Below are positions 18,063 to 27,077 of a DNA stretch of 64,000 bases, piece by piece; positions within the stretch are counted from its first letter, which is position 1; every line of letters begins with the position of its first letter. The DNA comes from Methylomonas methanica (GTDB taxonomy: Bacteria; Pseudomonadota; Gammaproteobacteria; Methylococcales; Methylomonadaceae). Both the position numbers and the translations under genes were made by a program. The stretch lies in contig NZ_LUUG01000045.1 in NCBI RefSeq assembly GCF_001644035.1, positions 28,612 through 92,611 of the forward strand, in the 5' to 3' direction. The notes beneath the pieces were generated by a model that did no database searches, was not told the origin of the DNA, and saw only the letters and a list, made by a program, of their open reading frames with translations.

Positions 18063-18320
18063 ATGACCGGTTCAACTATTGATACCGAGAACGCGGCGGG
18101 CAACCGCCGCCCTTGCACATTGGCGAAGGATAAGCGGACCGTCAAGGTCCAAGCCTCCAATGGTCAGCCGATCAACCCCTGTCATCCGGCTAGAGCCCGG
18201 CAGTTGAAACGCAAAAAGCGTGCGGTTCGCGTTTGTCGACATCCCTTTACGATTCGCCTGCGTGCCGAGCATCAAACTGAAGCCATGCAACACCTGTATT
18301 TCGAGGATCAGACCCCATGA
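18063..18320 (+). CDS. Orphan RRXRR (PLMP-like) domain protein
   Basis: 85 basic residues. Residues about 27-66, from VKVQASNGQPINPCHPARAR to HPFTIRL, match the RRXRR domain that begins IscB and related RuvC-HNH proteins (the PLMP domain). Here PINP stands for PLMP, and nothing like RuvC or HNH follows. The stop overlaps the traC start by 4 bp, so it is coupled to an essential transfer gene. It could be a domesticated nucleic-acid-binding domain or the remnant of an IscB-type gene. The first 15 codons also encode the 18093-18110 hairpin, so the true start may lie further in. Confidence 0.65.
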   Translation: MTGSTIDTENAAGNRRPCTLAKDKRTVKVQASNGQPINPCHPARARQLKRKKRAVRVCRHPFTIRLRAEHQTEAMQHLYFEDQTP

Positions 18321-20731
18321 CAACCGCGCAACGCCCCCGTGCCGATCAGTTATTCACGGTACTGGCTTATGAATATGACCATCACCTGTTTTTGATGGCC
18401 GATAGCAGCATTGGTTTTGGCTTTCTGTGCCGACCTCTGACCGGCGCCGATGCCAGCGTCTCCGCGCGGGTCAACGTGTTGCTAAACCAGGACTGGCCGA
18501 CCGAAACGCTATTGCAAGTGTCGCTCTGGACATCACCGGATATTGAAGAGTCGCTGGCAATCATGCAGACCCGGCGCTTGAAACAGCAAAAGCCAACCTA
18601 TAAAACCATGACTCAAGCCAGTATCGAGTTTCTGCGACAAGGCACCACCAAACCGCCGGAATCGATCTCGGGGGCTCGCTTGCGGCGCAGTCACATTTTC
18701 GTGACCGTGAAATTGCCCATGGGGCATCCCCGGCCCAGTGAAAGTGACATCCGCCGGGCAACCGAATTGCAACTCGCTACGCAACAGTCGTTGTCGACCA
18801 TTGGCTTGTATCCGGAGGTGTTGGGTGCTGATCAGTATGTCCGCATCCTCAACACGTTGCTCAACTGGCAGACCGATGCCGGCTGGAAAGACCGGGTGGT
18901 ACCTGAGTGCGATCCTACCCAATTGATACGGGATCAATTGCTGGATTTCGACAATACGATTCGGACCGACGAAAAAGGCATTTGGCTGGGACAAAAACGG
19001 GTTAAGACCTTATCCGCCAAACGCACACCGGATCATTTTTACTTCGGCAGCGCCAAGAGTTATCTGGGCGACATTTTGTCCGGCACCCGCGGCATTCGTC
19101 AAAACACCTTGCTCAGTTTTACCCTGCATTATCCGGACGCTGAATCGACCCGTACCCACCAGGAAGGTGTTCGGCAATTCATCACCAACCAAGTCAATAC
19201 GCCAATTGCCCGGTTTTTGCCGGTGCTGGTGCAACGCAAACACCATTTCGACGTGTTGTTTGACGCCTACCGCGACGGCGACCGGCCAATTCGGGCTTAT
19301 TTCGGTGTGCTGCTGTTTTGCGACGAACAGGAAGAAGCCGCAGCGGTGTCCAATGCTCGGGTGTATTTTCGGGAGTTGGGTTTTCAGCTGTTAGAAGACA
19401 AGTATTTCTGCCTGCCGTTTTTCCTCAACTGTTTGCCGTTTGGCCCCGAGCGTTCGGCGATCGCCGATTTGAAACGCTACCGCACCCTGGCCACGCGGCA
19501 TGCCATTCCGCTATTGCCGCTGTTTGGCGATTGGGCCGGCACCGGCACGCCGACCTTGAACTTTGTTTCGCGTAACGGCGAGCACATGGCGGTGTCGCTG
19601 TTCGATACCACTGGCAATTACAACCTCTGCATCGCCGCCGAATCCGGTAAAGGCAAATCGTTTCTGACCAACGAGATCATCGTCAGCTACCTGACCGAAG
19701 GCGCGCAAATCTGGGCGATTGATGTCGGCCGCTCTTACGAAAACCTCTGCGAAGTATTGGAAGGCGATTTCGTCAAGTTCACTCATGGCTCAAACATCTG
19801 CATGAACCCGTTCGAGATCGTGCAGAACTTCGAGGCGGAAGCCGACATGCTGGCCGGCTTGGTCAGCCAAATGGCGGCGCCGACCGAGAAGTTGACCGAC
19901 TTTCAAACCGCCGGTCTCAAGCGGATATTGAAGCAACTCTGGACCGAAAAGGCTCAGGCCATGTCCGTCGACGACATTGCAAAATGCCTGTGTGCCGAAA
20001 CCGATCAACGCTTGAAGGATGTCGGCGAGCAGTTGTTTCCGTTTACCACGAAAGGCGAATACGGTCGCTACTTCAATGGCAAGAACAACGCCAAGTTCAC
20101 CCGCGACTTTACCGTACTGGAACTGGAGGAACTCAAGGGGCGCAAACATCTGCAACAAGTCGTGTTGCTGCAGCTGATCTACCAAATCCAGCAGGAAATG
20201 TATCTGGGCGAACGCAACCGGCCCAAGATCGTCATCATCGACGAAGCCTGGGATTTGCTCACCGAAGGCGATGTGGCCAAGTTCATGGAGCACGGCTACC
20301 GGCGGTTTCGGAAATACGGCGGTGCTGCAGTCACCATCACCCAATCGGTGAACGACTTGTACCGCAATGCCGCAGGGCGAGCCATCGTCGAGAACTCCGC
20401 CAATATGTACTTGCTCGGTCAAAAAGCCGAAGTCATCGAAGGCATGAAGCAAGATCGGCGCTTGCCGTTGTCGGACGGCGGCTATGAACTGCTGAAAACC
20501 GTGCATACCTTGCCCGGCGCCTATTCCGAGATTTTCTTCATCACCGAGATGGGTTCCGGCATAGGCCGACTGATCGTCGATCCGTTCAAACGCATTCTTT
20601 TCTCGACCAAACCGGAAGATGTTCAGGCACTCAAGCAGCTACGCCGGCAAGGCCTGAGTTTAGGCGATGCCATTCAACAACTCATCGACAGTCGCCAGCC
20701 TAAATCACGGGAGTTGAATCATGGACGCTAA
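18317..20731 (+). CDS. traC: Conjugative ATPase TraC (VirB4 family)
   Basis: 804 residues, cytoplasmic ATPase that energises pilus assembly. Walker A ESGKGKSF is near 441, Walker B KIVIIDEAWDLL near 640, then a conserved RKYGGAAVTITQSVNDL region. The N-terminal TraC half precedes these motifs. Full length for the family. It overlaps the RRXRR gene before it and trbI after it. Confidence 0.96.
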   Translation: MTTAQRPRADQLFTVLAYEYDHHLFLMADSSIGFGFLCRPLTGADASVSARVNVLLNQDWPTETLLQVSLWTSPDIEESLAIMQTRRLKQQKPTYKTMTQASIEFLRQGTTKPPESISGARLRRSHIFVTVKLPMGHPRPSESDIRRATELQLATQQSLSTIGLYPEVLGADQYVRILNTLLNWQTDAGWKDRVVPECDPTQLIRDQLLDFDNTIRTDEKGIWLGQKRVKTLSAKRTPDHFYFGSAKSYLGDILSGTRGIRQNTLLSFTLHYPDAESTRTHQEGVRQFITNQVNTPIARFLPVLVQRKHHFDVLFDAYRDGDRPIRAYFGVLLFCDEQEEAAAVSNARVYFRELGFQLLEDKYFCLPFFLNCLPFGPERSAIADLKRYRTLATRHAIPLLPLFGDWAGTGTPTLNFVSRNGEHMAVSLFDTTGNYNLCIAAESGKGKSFLTNEIIVSYLTEGAQIWAIDVGRSYENLCEVLEGDFVKFTHGSNICMNPFEIVQNFEAEADMLAGLVSQMAAPTEKLTDFQTAGLKRILKQLWTEKAQAMSVDDIAKCLCAETDQRLKDVGEQLFPFTTKGEYGRYFNGKNNAKFTRDFTVLELEELKGRKHLQQVVLLQLIYQIQQEMYLGERNRPKIVIIDEAWDLLTEGDVAKFMEHGYRRFRKYGGAAVTITQSVNDLYRNAAGRAIVENSANMYLLGQKAEVIEGMKQDRRLPLSDGGYELLKTVHTLPGAYSEIFFITEMGSGIGRLIVDPFKRILFSTKPEDVQALKQLRRQGLSLGDAIQQLIDSRQPKSRELNHGR

Positions 20732-21038
20732 ATCACAATGGCTCAGCACCGTTTTAATCGCGGCTTGTCTGGGCGGCATGGGCGGTTGGCTGGCTGCGCA
20801 ACAGCAACTTCAACAGCCAATGGCGCGCCTGAATCTGGTTACGCCGGTGTTCGTGCTCGACCGCGCCAAATTGATTCAATCGATACCGCCCAATGCCAGT
20901 CAGGAGCAGATGGCCAAGATCGTCGATGACTGGCAGGGTCAAGCCAAAAAGCTCAGTGACGCAGGCTATCTGGTGATCGATTCAACAGCGGTGGTGGCCG
21001 CACCGGAGGATGTCTATGTTCGACAAACAGGACGCTAA
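20721..21038 (+). CDS. trbI: Type-F conjugative transfer protein TrbI
   Basis: 105 residues: one N-terminal membrane segment (about 8-26, VLIAACLGGMGGWLAAQQQ), then a periplasmic part with VFVLDRAKLIQSIPPNASQEQM and YLVIDSTAVVAAPEDVYV, matching TrbI. It overlaps traC by 11 bp and the next gene by 23 bp. Confidence 0.85.
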   Translation: MDAKSQWLSTVLIAACLGGMGGWLAAQQQLQQPMARLNLVTPVFVLDRAKLIQSIPPNASQEQMAKIVDDWQGQAKKLSDAGYLVIDSTAVVAAPEDVYVRQTGR

Positions 21039-21582
21039 GCCTATGAATAAACCCCGGTTCCATTCGCCATCGTCGCCCGGTGTCACTCGTCATCGCTTAG
21101 GCCTCTTTTTGCTGAAGGCGATACCGATTTTGTTGCTGGTGTTAGCCGTGGAACGTTACCTCGGCCAACGCTTTTTGATCGGCGGCGATGACCAGGTCGA
21201 TCGCTGCCTGCCGGATAAATGGATATACCTGATCGATACCCAAAATAAAGACATCTGGCGCGGCGATTTGATCGCGTTCCGGGCCGAGCGCATGGCGCCT
21301 TTTTTTAAGGACGGCCAGATCATTGTCAAAATCGCCGCCGGCGTCACGGGCGATACCATTCACGTCGATCCGCAGCACACCACTATAAACGGTGAACCAG
21401 TTATCGACGGGCTGCCTTTGACGGAGAAACTCAAGAAGCCGGCTACCCGTTTTAACCGCCATGAAACGATCCCACCCGCCGCGTATTGGGTGACCGGGCA
21501 AACCGACAAAAGCTTCGATTCGCGTTACTGGGGCTATGTCTACGACCATCAAGTGATTGGACGAGCCTATGCGTTGTTTTGA
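21016..21582 (+). CDS. Conjugative signal peptidase (S26 family, TraF/TrhF type)
   Basis: 188 residues, with a single N-terminal membrane segment (LFLLKAIPILLLVLAVE) and a periplasmic S26 fold: DIWRGDLIAFRAE, IVKIAAGVTGDTIHV with the general-base lysine, and YWVTGQTDKSFDSRYWGYV. It should process the pilin or cyclise it. GGAGG is 6 bases before the start at 21016; the upstream ATG at 21010 is too close to that site. Confidence 0.88.
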   Translation: MFDKQDAKPMNKPRFHSPSSPGVTRHRLGLFLLKAIPILLLVLAVERYLGQRFLIGGDDQVDRCLPDKWIYLIDTQNKDIWRGDLIAFRAERMAPFFKDGQIIVKIAAGVTGDTIHVDPQHTTINGEPVIDGLPLTEKLKKPATRFNRHETIPPAAYWVTGQTDKSFDSRYWGYVYDHQVIGRAYALF

Positions 21583-22768
21583 TCGGTCACAGCGTCCTTG
21601 GCGTCAATCGGCGGTTTGTTTTCTCTGCTGGTTCAGTGTGCATACGGTTCAGGCTGAAGAAGCCTGGCTGCAACGTTCTCAAGCCATCTTGCAAGCCTTG
21701 GAAGGCCAGCCTCGACCTGAGTGGTTGAACGGTCAGACTGATCAACTGGACATGAAACGCCAGGCGCAACAAATTTTGGAAGCTTCACAAGCGATGCGAG
21801 CGAAGGCACTATCGACAGGATCGGCAGGCGGCCTGCAGACACCCCCTTCGAACAAACCACTCACACTGCTGTTTGTCTCGTTTTCACTCGGCGATACGGC
21901 GCTGATAGGCATCTTTGAAGAGGCCGCAGGCCGGGATGATGTATTACTGGTGTTTCGCGGCCCCAAACCCGGCCAAAAACTGCCGGCTTTGATGGCGGAC
22001 CTCAAGCGCTTGCTGAAAGGAATAGATCCACTGCCAAACGTCGTCATCGATCCCACCCGTTTTCAACGTTGGTCGGTGACGACGGTACCGGACATCGTCG
22101 TCGAACAGGACGGTAAAGCCCGGCTACACGTTCGAGGTGTCAGCAGCCTATCCTGGCTGGACGAGCAGATCAAAGCCGGCAAACAGGGTGATTTGGGAAC
22201 TATGGGCGATGTTGCCGAGATTGCCGAAATCGACTTGCTCGAAGAGATCAAACGCCGGATGGCGGCCATCGACTGGAAACAAAAGCAGCGACAAGCCATC
22301 GCTCGATTCTGGGAACAGCAAAAATTTGAAAACCTACCCACGGCTCAGGTCGATCGTGATCGGACCGTGGATCTGACCATTACCGCGCCGCGAGATTTAA
22401 CGGTACCCAATGGACAGCTGATCATCCGTGCCGGACAAACCGTCAACCCATTGGACAAGATGCCGTTTGGATTATGTCTGATGGTGTTCGATGCCACGGT
22501 GCAAGCTCAAGTTGAGCTGATTCAGCATCAATCCTGCCAGGACAAAAAGGCCCTCGTGATGTATTTGGCCACGTCTCTGCCGCGTCAAGATGGCTGGGAA
22601 AAGCTTAAACACTTGGAAAACACCATGCAGGCACCGGTGTATTTACTGACACCGGATGTACGCAGCCGTTTTCAGTTACAGCATGTGCCGTCATTCATCG
22701 AACAATCAGGCAACCGTCTGATTGTTCATGAACGAAAACTGCCTGTCTCTTCGGGAGAGCGGTCATGA
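21569..22768 (+). CDS. traW: TrbC-TraW fusion, pilus assembly protein
   Basis: 399 residues with a signal peptide (about 1-28). Residues about 90-190 match TrbC: LTLLFVSFSLGDTALIGIF, then VFRGPKPGQKLPALM and PNVVIDPTRFQRWSVTTVPDIVVE. The C-terminal part matches TraW: DRTVDLTITAPRDLTVPNGQ, AGQTVNPLDKMPF, VYLLTPDVRSRFQLQHVPSFIEQ. In F these are separate proteins that work together in pilus extension. The start overlaps the signal peptidase gene, and the stop overlaps traU (4 bp). Confidence 0.88.
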   Translation: MRCFDRSQRPWRQSAVCFLCWFSVHTVQAEEAWLQRSQAILQALEGQPRPEWLNGQTDQLDMKRQAQQILEASQAMRAKALSTGSAGGLQTPPSNKPLTLLFVSFSLGDTALIGIFEEAAGRDDVLLVFRGPKPGQKLPALMADLKRLLKGIDPLPNVVIDPTRFQRWSVTTVPDIVVEQDGKARLHVRGVSSLSWLDEQIKAGKQGDLGTMGDVAEIAEIDLLEEIKRRMAAIDWKQKQRQAIARFWEQQKFENLPTAQVDRDRTVDLTITAPRDLTVPNGQLIIRAGQTVNPLDKMPFGLCLMVFDATVQAQVELIQHQSCQDKKALVMYLATSLPRQDGWEKLKHLENTMQAPVYLLTPDVRSRFQLQHVPSFIEQSGNRLIVHERKLPVSSGERS

Positions 22769-23796
22769 AACGATTCGTTTTCCCTTGGGTTTTGGGAGGC
22801 TTGATAACACTGGCAACCCCGCTTTATGCCGACACCACAACCAATAGCATCGATCCGTTGTGCTCCGACGCCGAACTGTGGTCTGGCAAGCTGGTCACCG
22901 ATATTTGCTGGAGCTGTTTATTTCCGATTCGGGCGGCGGGAGCTTCGCTGGGCGGTGGCAACGTACCGAGCATCGCGACTGATGAGAAGTTCTGTTTCTG
23001 TACCGATCCGATGGGGATTCCGAAACTTGGCATGACCATGGGTCTTTGGAACCCGGCGAGGCTGATCGAGATCGTCCGCAATCCCTGGTGCTCGCCGGCT
23101 TTGGGAGGCCATAAATTCAGTGCCTCGAACGTTCGTCTGATCGCCACCACCGGCAAGGCCGACTTCGATGCCAGCGAGATGTCATTTTTCAATTACCACT
23201 ATTTCGCCTTTCCGCTGACCATCCTGCTGGATCTATTCTGGGATGGTCGCTGCAACAGTGACGGCTACCGGGATTTTGATTTGCTATATGTCTCGGAACT
23301 GGACCCGACCTGGAACAACGATTTATTGGCGTTTTTTACTAGTCCGGAAACGGCGTTGTTCGCCAATCCGGTGGCCATTTCCGCCTGTGTCGCCGATGCC
23401 GCGGCGGCAGCCACAGGCAATCCGCTGGATGCCTTGTTCTGGTGTGCCGGCGCCTGGGGTCATATGTATCCTTTATCCGGGATTTCGCCTACCAGTTACG
23501 GTACCGATCCGCGCATCACCAGCTTATTAGCGACACGGGCGACGGCGTCCTTGCATCGACGCGGGCTGGCCTGGAAAACCTCTGGCAACGATGCTTTATG
23601 CGGCGGCTATATCTATCCCTTCATCCCCAAGTCGCAATACCGGCTATCGATGTTTTATCCGGTCGCGGAAACTGAGTCCAATCACGCCATTGGCGAAACC
23701 ACCTTCAAGTGGGGGGCGGGACGCACGTATCCGGGGCCGGGTGAAGATCATCTATACATCCTATTTAGGTGGCAAGATTGCTGCGTTGGTTTATGA
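22765..23796 (+). CDS. traU: Conjugative transfer protein TraU
   Basis: 343 residues, periplasmic, signal peptide ending ATPLYA. Cysteine-rich family pattern: DICWSCLFPIRAAGA, FCFCTDPMGIPKLGMTMGLWNPARLIEIVR, the second cysteine cluster, and a terminal WQDCC. These need DsbC-type isomerisation, consistent with dsbC in the operon. Full length. Confidence 0.94.
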   Translation: MKRFVFPWVLGGLITLATPLYADTTTNSIDPLCSDAELWSGKLVTDICWSCLFPIRAAGASLGGGNVPSIATDEKFCFCTDPMGIPKLGMTMGLWNPARLIEIVRNPWCSPALGGHKFSASNVRLIATTGKADFDASEMSFFNYHYFAFPLTILLDLFWDGRCNSDGYRDFDLLYVSELDPTWNNDLLAFFTSPETALFANPVAISACVADAAAAATGNPLDALFWCAGAWGHMYPLSGISPTSYGTDPRITSLLATRATASLHRRGLAWKTSGNDALCGGYIYPFIPKSQYRLSMFYPVAETESNHAIGETTFKWGAGRTYPGPGEDHLYILFRWQDCCVGL

Positions 23797-23800
23797 GGCG

Positions 23801-26578
23801 ATGAGACAATTCTTTGATCCCCAAACATTTGTTACGCAAATCCTGTCAGCGGTGCTGTGCGTCACGCTGGCCTGGACACCGTTTGGCGTGTCCTGGGCGG
23901 ATGCGATTCAGGCGGCCGGGCGTGATGGCCAACAATTGGGCGAGCAAGTCCTCGGCGGTTTTGCTTTTCCGATCGATACCGGCAACGGCACGCTGACCTT
24001 GAATCCGGGGACTGCTCAGGAAAGTGCCATATCGATTGGCACCTTGTTTCCGGATACTAACAGCGCTACGACCACGGCCCAGGACTTTGCCGATCTCTAT
24101 GGCAACAACCCCGGCACACTGGCGGCGGGGTTAAACGCGCAGACCGCCTTGAACGGCGAAACCAGCTTCACCGGCGAAGCCTATCGCACCCTGATTGACA
24201 ACGCCCACCAGTCGCATCCGGATTTACACAACGATGCAGTCTGGAATGCCGGCGATCAGGTGTTTGCCAATTTCACGCCCTGGGCTCAGTCGTTTTCGGA
24301 CTGTACCACCGTGACCACGCAAACCGAGACCAGCCATTCGGTCCGTATCCCCGACTATCAGTTGTGTCTGCGCCAACCGACGGTACCGCAAAGTTGTACC
24401 GCCACCCATCAAGTCAATGTAGAGACCCTACTCAGCTTTGTCTCCGGTAACGGAGGCATGTCCAGCTGTGGTTCTGGCTGCATGGATTTGTACGTCGGGC
24501 GTGTGGGCGATAACTATTGGTCAGCCGACTGCGGCATATTCAACTGGGAAGTCACATACAACGTCCTGCACCCGGAAGCCATCATCAGTGCCACGCTGGA
24601 AGACGTCGAATTCGATGACCATGCCCGCGTCTATTACGGCGGGAATCTGATTTACACCGGCTCCACCGGCTGGGGTGGCTCATGTGAGCTCAGCAATAGC
24701 TGGGTCGACCATCCCAATCGCGACGTCACCTATGCCTTCAACAGTACGGGCAACAAAGTCTTCAAGCAGGAAACCATGGTTGGTGGTAATGGTGAAGGTT
24801 ATTCCAGGATTCGGCTCCGCTATGATTTGTCGAAACTGATCACCCAGGACCAATGGAGCTGGAGCGGTCCGAATTGCCAAAACTTAGCCAATGCGATTAC
24901 TGACGGCATTTGCCAGGCCGGCAGCCAATTGAGCTGCACGAATGATCCTGCCAACGCTTCGGGTTGTTACGTCGACCCGACTTCGCAGGTGATGGTCTGC
25001 GGCACGGATTTGGCCCAAGCCCCGGTGGCCAGTTCGACTGGGATTCGCAATACTTGCATGAATATTCAAGCCTCAGGGCATTGCGATTTGAATCAGTATG
25101 GGCAATGTTGGACCGACACCGCCGGCACCCACTGTTTAGAACCGCCGGCGAACGGGATACCCAACAAGACCTGTGCGTCGTTAGAAACTCAAGGCTGCTC
25201 GTTCATCAAAAGCCAATGTACCAGTGTGTTGGCCTCCGGCACCTGCTGGGACAGTGTCGATACCTACGACTGTGGGCAAACGGTGGGCATTCCCGGCATT
25301 CAAAGCAATACCCAACAACAATGCGCTGGTCCGATACGCTGCATGGGGGAAGATTGCATTACCGTGAATCGCACCCAGAGTCAGGATTTCAGCAAGGCGG
25401 TCGCCTTACTCAACAGCGCTCAGCAAATGGCGATGGACTTGCATTGCGACTACGCCAATACCGATCTGCAGCAAAAGGATCCGACTACCTGTCAGGTATT
25501 TCAAGGCAAACCGGCCAGTTGTAAAATGGTCGGCGGTGCACTCAGCCTGGTCGATTGCTGCGAAACACCCTCTGGCGCGATGGGGCTGGGCCGTTATATT
25601 GATTTATTGATCGCCACCAGTCAGATGGACAGTGCCGTCATGGCCATGGACAGCACCTCCGCTATCCGGGGCGCCTGGGAAACCATGCGCACCCCGTTCA
25701 CGTTGGCTGGCGATGCCTGGAACAGTTTTCAGGCGGATTTTGCCTCGACGGTTAATGACTTGGTCGGCACCGACATGCTCAGTACCAGCGATATTGCCTC
25801 GCAAGGTTTACTCGACTCGCTGAAAGGCGAATTAATGAAGTCGGTAGCGGAATGGATCGGCCAAACCTTTGGCGAAGCCGCCGGTAACGCACTATTCAGT
25901 GCCGGCGGCCAGGCAGCCTTCGATTCGGCTGGCAATTTAACGCCAGCTGCGGAATCCGGAGGCGTCGAATTGGGCGGCGGTGCCGCAGTCGCAGGCGAGT
26001 TGCTCAGTACCTTGATGACGGCTTATACGGTGGTGATGATCATCATTATGATTATCCAAATAGTCTACTCCTGCGAAGAACCGGAGTACGAACTCGCAGC
26101 CAAGAAACAACTGAAAGTCTGCACGGACCTCGGCACCTATTGCGAGAGCAAGGTAGCTGGCGTGTGTTGGGTGCGCAAGGAAAGTTACTGTTGCTACAAC
26201 TCGCCGCTAGCGCGCATCCTCAACGAACAAATCAAACCGCAGTTGGGCATGGATTTCGGCACGCCAGAAAGTCCGAGTTGTACCGGCATCAAAGTCGCTG
26301 ACCTGGACCGCGTGGATTGGACCCAGGTCAATCTGGACGAATGGTTGGCGATTCTGGCGCAGACGGGGCATTTGCCGACCGCCGCCAATGCGGCGTCCAT
26401 GCTGAATCTGGATCAACTCACCGGCACAGGCAGCCGACTCAATCCGCAGAAATACGGCGCAGTCTCCAGCGGCCGCCAAGACACCTTAACCCGTACTCAA
26501 GGCCGGATGACCGATTTGGATGTACCCACGGTCAAACGGCAGTCGGAACTGGAGGGCTGGGGTATGGGGTCGCAATGA
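23801..26578 (+). CDS. traN: Mating-pair stabilisation protein TraN
   Basis: 925 residues, outer-membrane adhesin of F-type systems with dozens of cysteines. A signal-like segment lies at the N-terminus (ILSAVLCVTLAWTPFGVSWA). The start at 23801 has GAGG 2-5 bases upstream and follows the traU stop by 4 bp; the frame is open further upstream only as an overlap with traU. The C-terminal half has a hydrophobic helix (TVVMIIIMIIQIVYSC) and more Cys pairs. Last gene of this transfer run. Confidence 0.93.
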   Translation: MRQFFDPQTFVTQILSAVLCVTLAWTPFGVSWADAIQAAGRDGQQLGEQVLGGFAFPIDTGNGTLTLNPGTAQESAISIGTLFPDTNSATTTAQDFADLYGNNPGTLAAGLNAQTALNGETSFTGEAYRTLIDNAHQSHPDLHNDAVWNAGDQVFANFTPWAQSFSDCTTVTTQTETSHSVRIPDYQLCLRQPTVPQSCTATHQVNVETLLSFVSGNGGMSSCGSGCMDLYVGRVGDNYWSADCGIFNWEVTYNVLHPEAIISATLEDVEFDDHARVYYGGNLIYTGSTGWGGSCELSNSWVDHPNRDVTYAFNSTGNKVFKQETMVGGNGEGYSRIRLRYDLSKLITQDQWSWSGPNCQNLANAITDGICQAGSQLSCTNDPANASGCYVDPTSQVMVCGTDLAQAPVASSTGIRNTCMNIQASGHCDLNQYGQCWTDTAGTHCLEPPANGIPNKTCASLETQGCSFIKSQCTSVLASGTCWDSVDTYDCGQTVGIPGIQSNTQQQCAGPIRCMGEDCITVNRTQSQDFSKAVALLNSAQQMAMDLHCDYANTDLQQKDPTTCQVFQGKPASCKMVGGALSLVDCCETPSGAMGLGRYIDLLIATSQMDSAVMAMDSTSAIRGAWETMRTPFTLAGDAWNSFQADFASTVNDLVGTDMLSTSDIASQGLLDSLKGELMKSVAEWIGQTFGEAAGNALFSAGGQAAFDSAGNLTPAAESGGVELGGGAAVAGELLSTLMTAYTVVMIIIMIIQIVYSCEEPEYELAAKKQLKVCTDLGTYCESKVAGVCWVRKESYCCYNSPLARILNEQIKPQLGMDFGTPESPSCTGIKVADLDRVDWTQVNLDEWLAILAQTGHLPTAANAASMLNLDQLTGTGSRLNPQKYGAVSSGRQDTLTRTQGRMTDLDVPTVKRQSELEGWGMGSQ

Positions 26579-26590
26579 GCGGTCTAAAAC

Positions 26591-26863
26591 TTACTGAACC
26601 GCGTCTTTCAGGCCTTTGCCGGCTTTGAAGGATGGCAATTTGGCGGCGGCAATCGTAATGGCTTCGCCGGTTTGCGGGTTGCGGCCAGAACGCTCGGCGC
26701 GCTCTTTCACTTCAAACGTACCGAAGCCAACTAACGCCACGGAATCGCCCGCTTTAAGTGCGGATTGAATGGATTGGGTAAGGCCATCCAATGCGCGACC
26801 GGCGTCGGCTTTAGTCAGGTTAGCATGGCTGGCGATGGCGTCGATGAGTTCCGATTTGTTCAT
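26591..26863 (-). CDS. hupB: DNA-binding protein HU
   Basis: 90 residues and full length. [26 protein letters not shown] begins the helical dimer part, [22 protein letters not shown] forms the DNA-binding arm with the proline at the arm tip, and it ends [10 protein letters not shown]. It faces traN with only 12 bp between the stops and is divergent from hsdR. HU-like genes are frequent mobile-element cargo and shape DNA or silence new genes. Confidence 0.95.
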   Translation of the reverse strand: MNKSELIDAIASHANLTKADAGRALDGLTQSIQSALKAGDSVALVGFGTFEVKERAERSGRNPQTGEAITIAAAKLPSFKAGKGLKDAVQ

Positions 26864-27077
26864 ATATGTTATTTCCCTTGTTAATAAAAACTGCTTGTAT
26901 GGACGTTTGATCTACGAGATTGAATGATATTACTTAAAATGATTGTGGCCAAAAATTGCTGACTAGCTATGCACCAAAATAGTTAATACTTATGCGTTAA
27001 GCCCCTTAGCTGCTAACATTCCATCATTTATTGATACTGCATAATAACCGCTAGGCATTTGATCAGGAAAGAACTGG

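Noticed and set aside
19790..20506. 238-residue minus-strand frame inside traC
   Set aside because: Shadow of the GC-rich traC coding strand; traC has clear motifs throughout.
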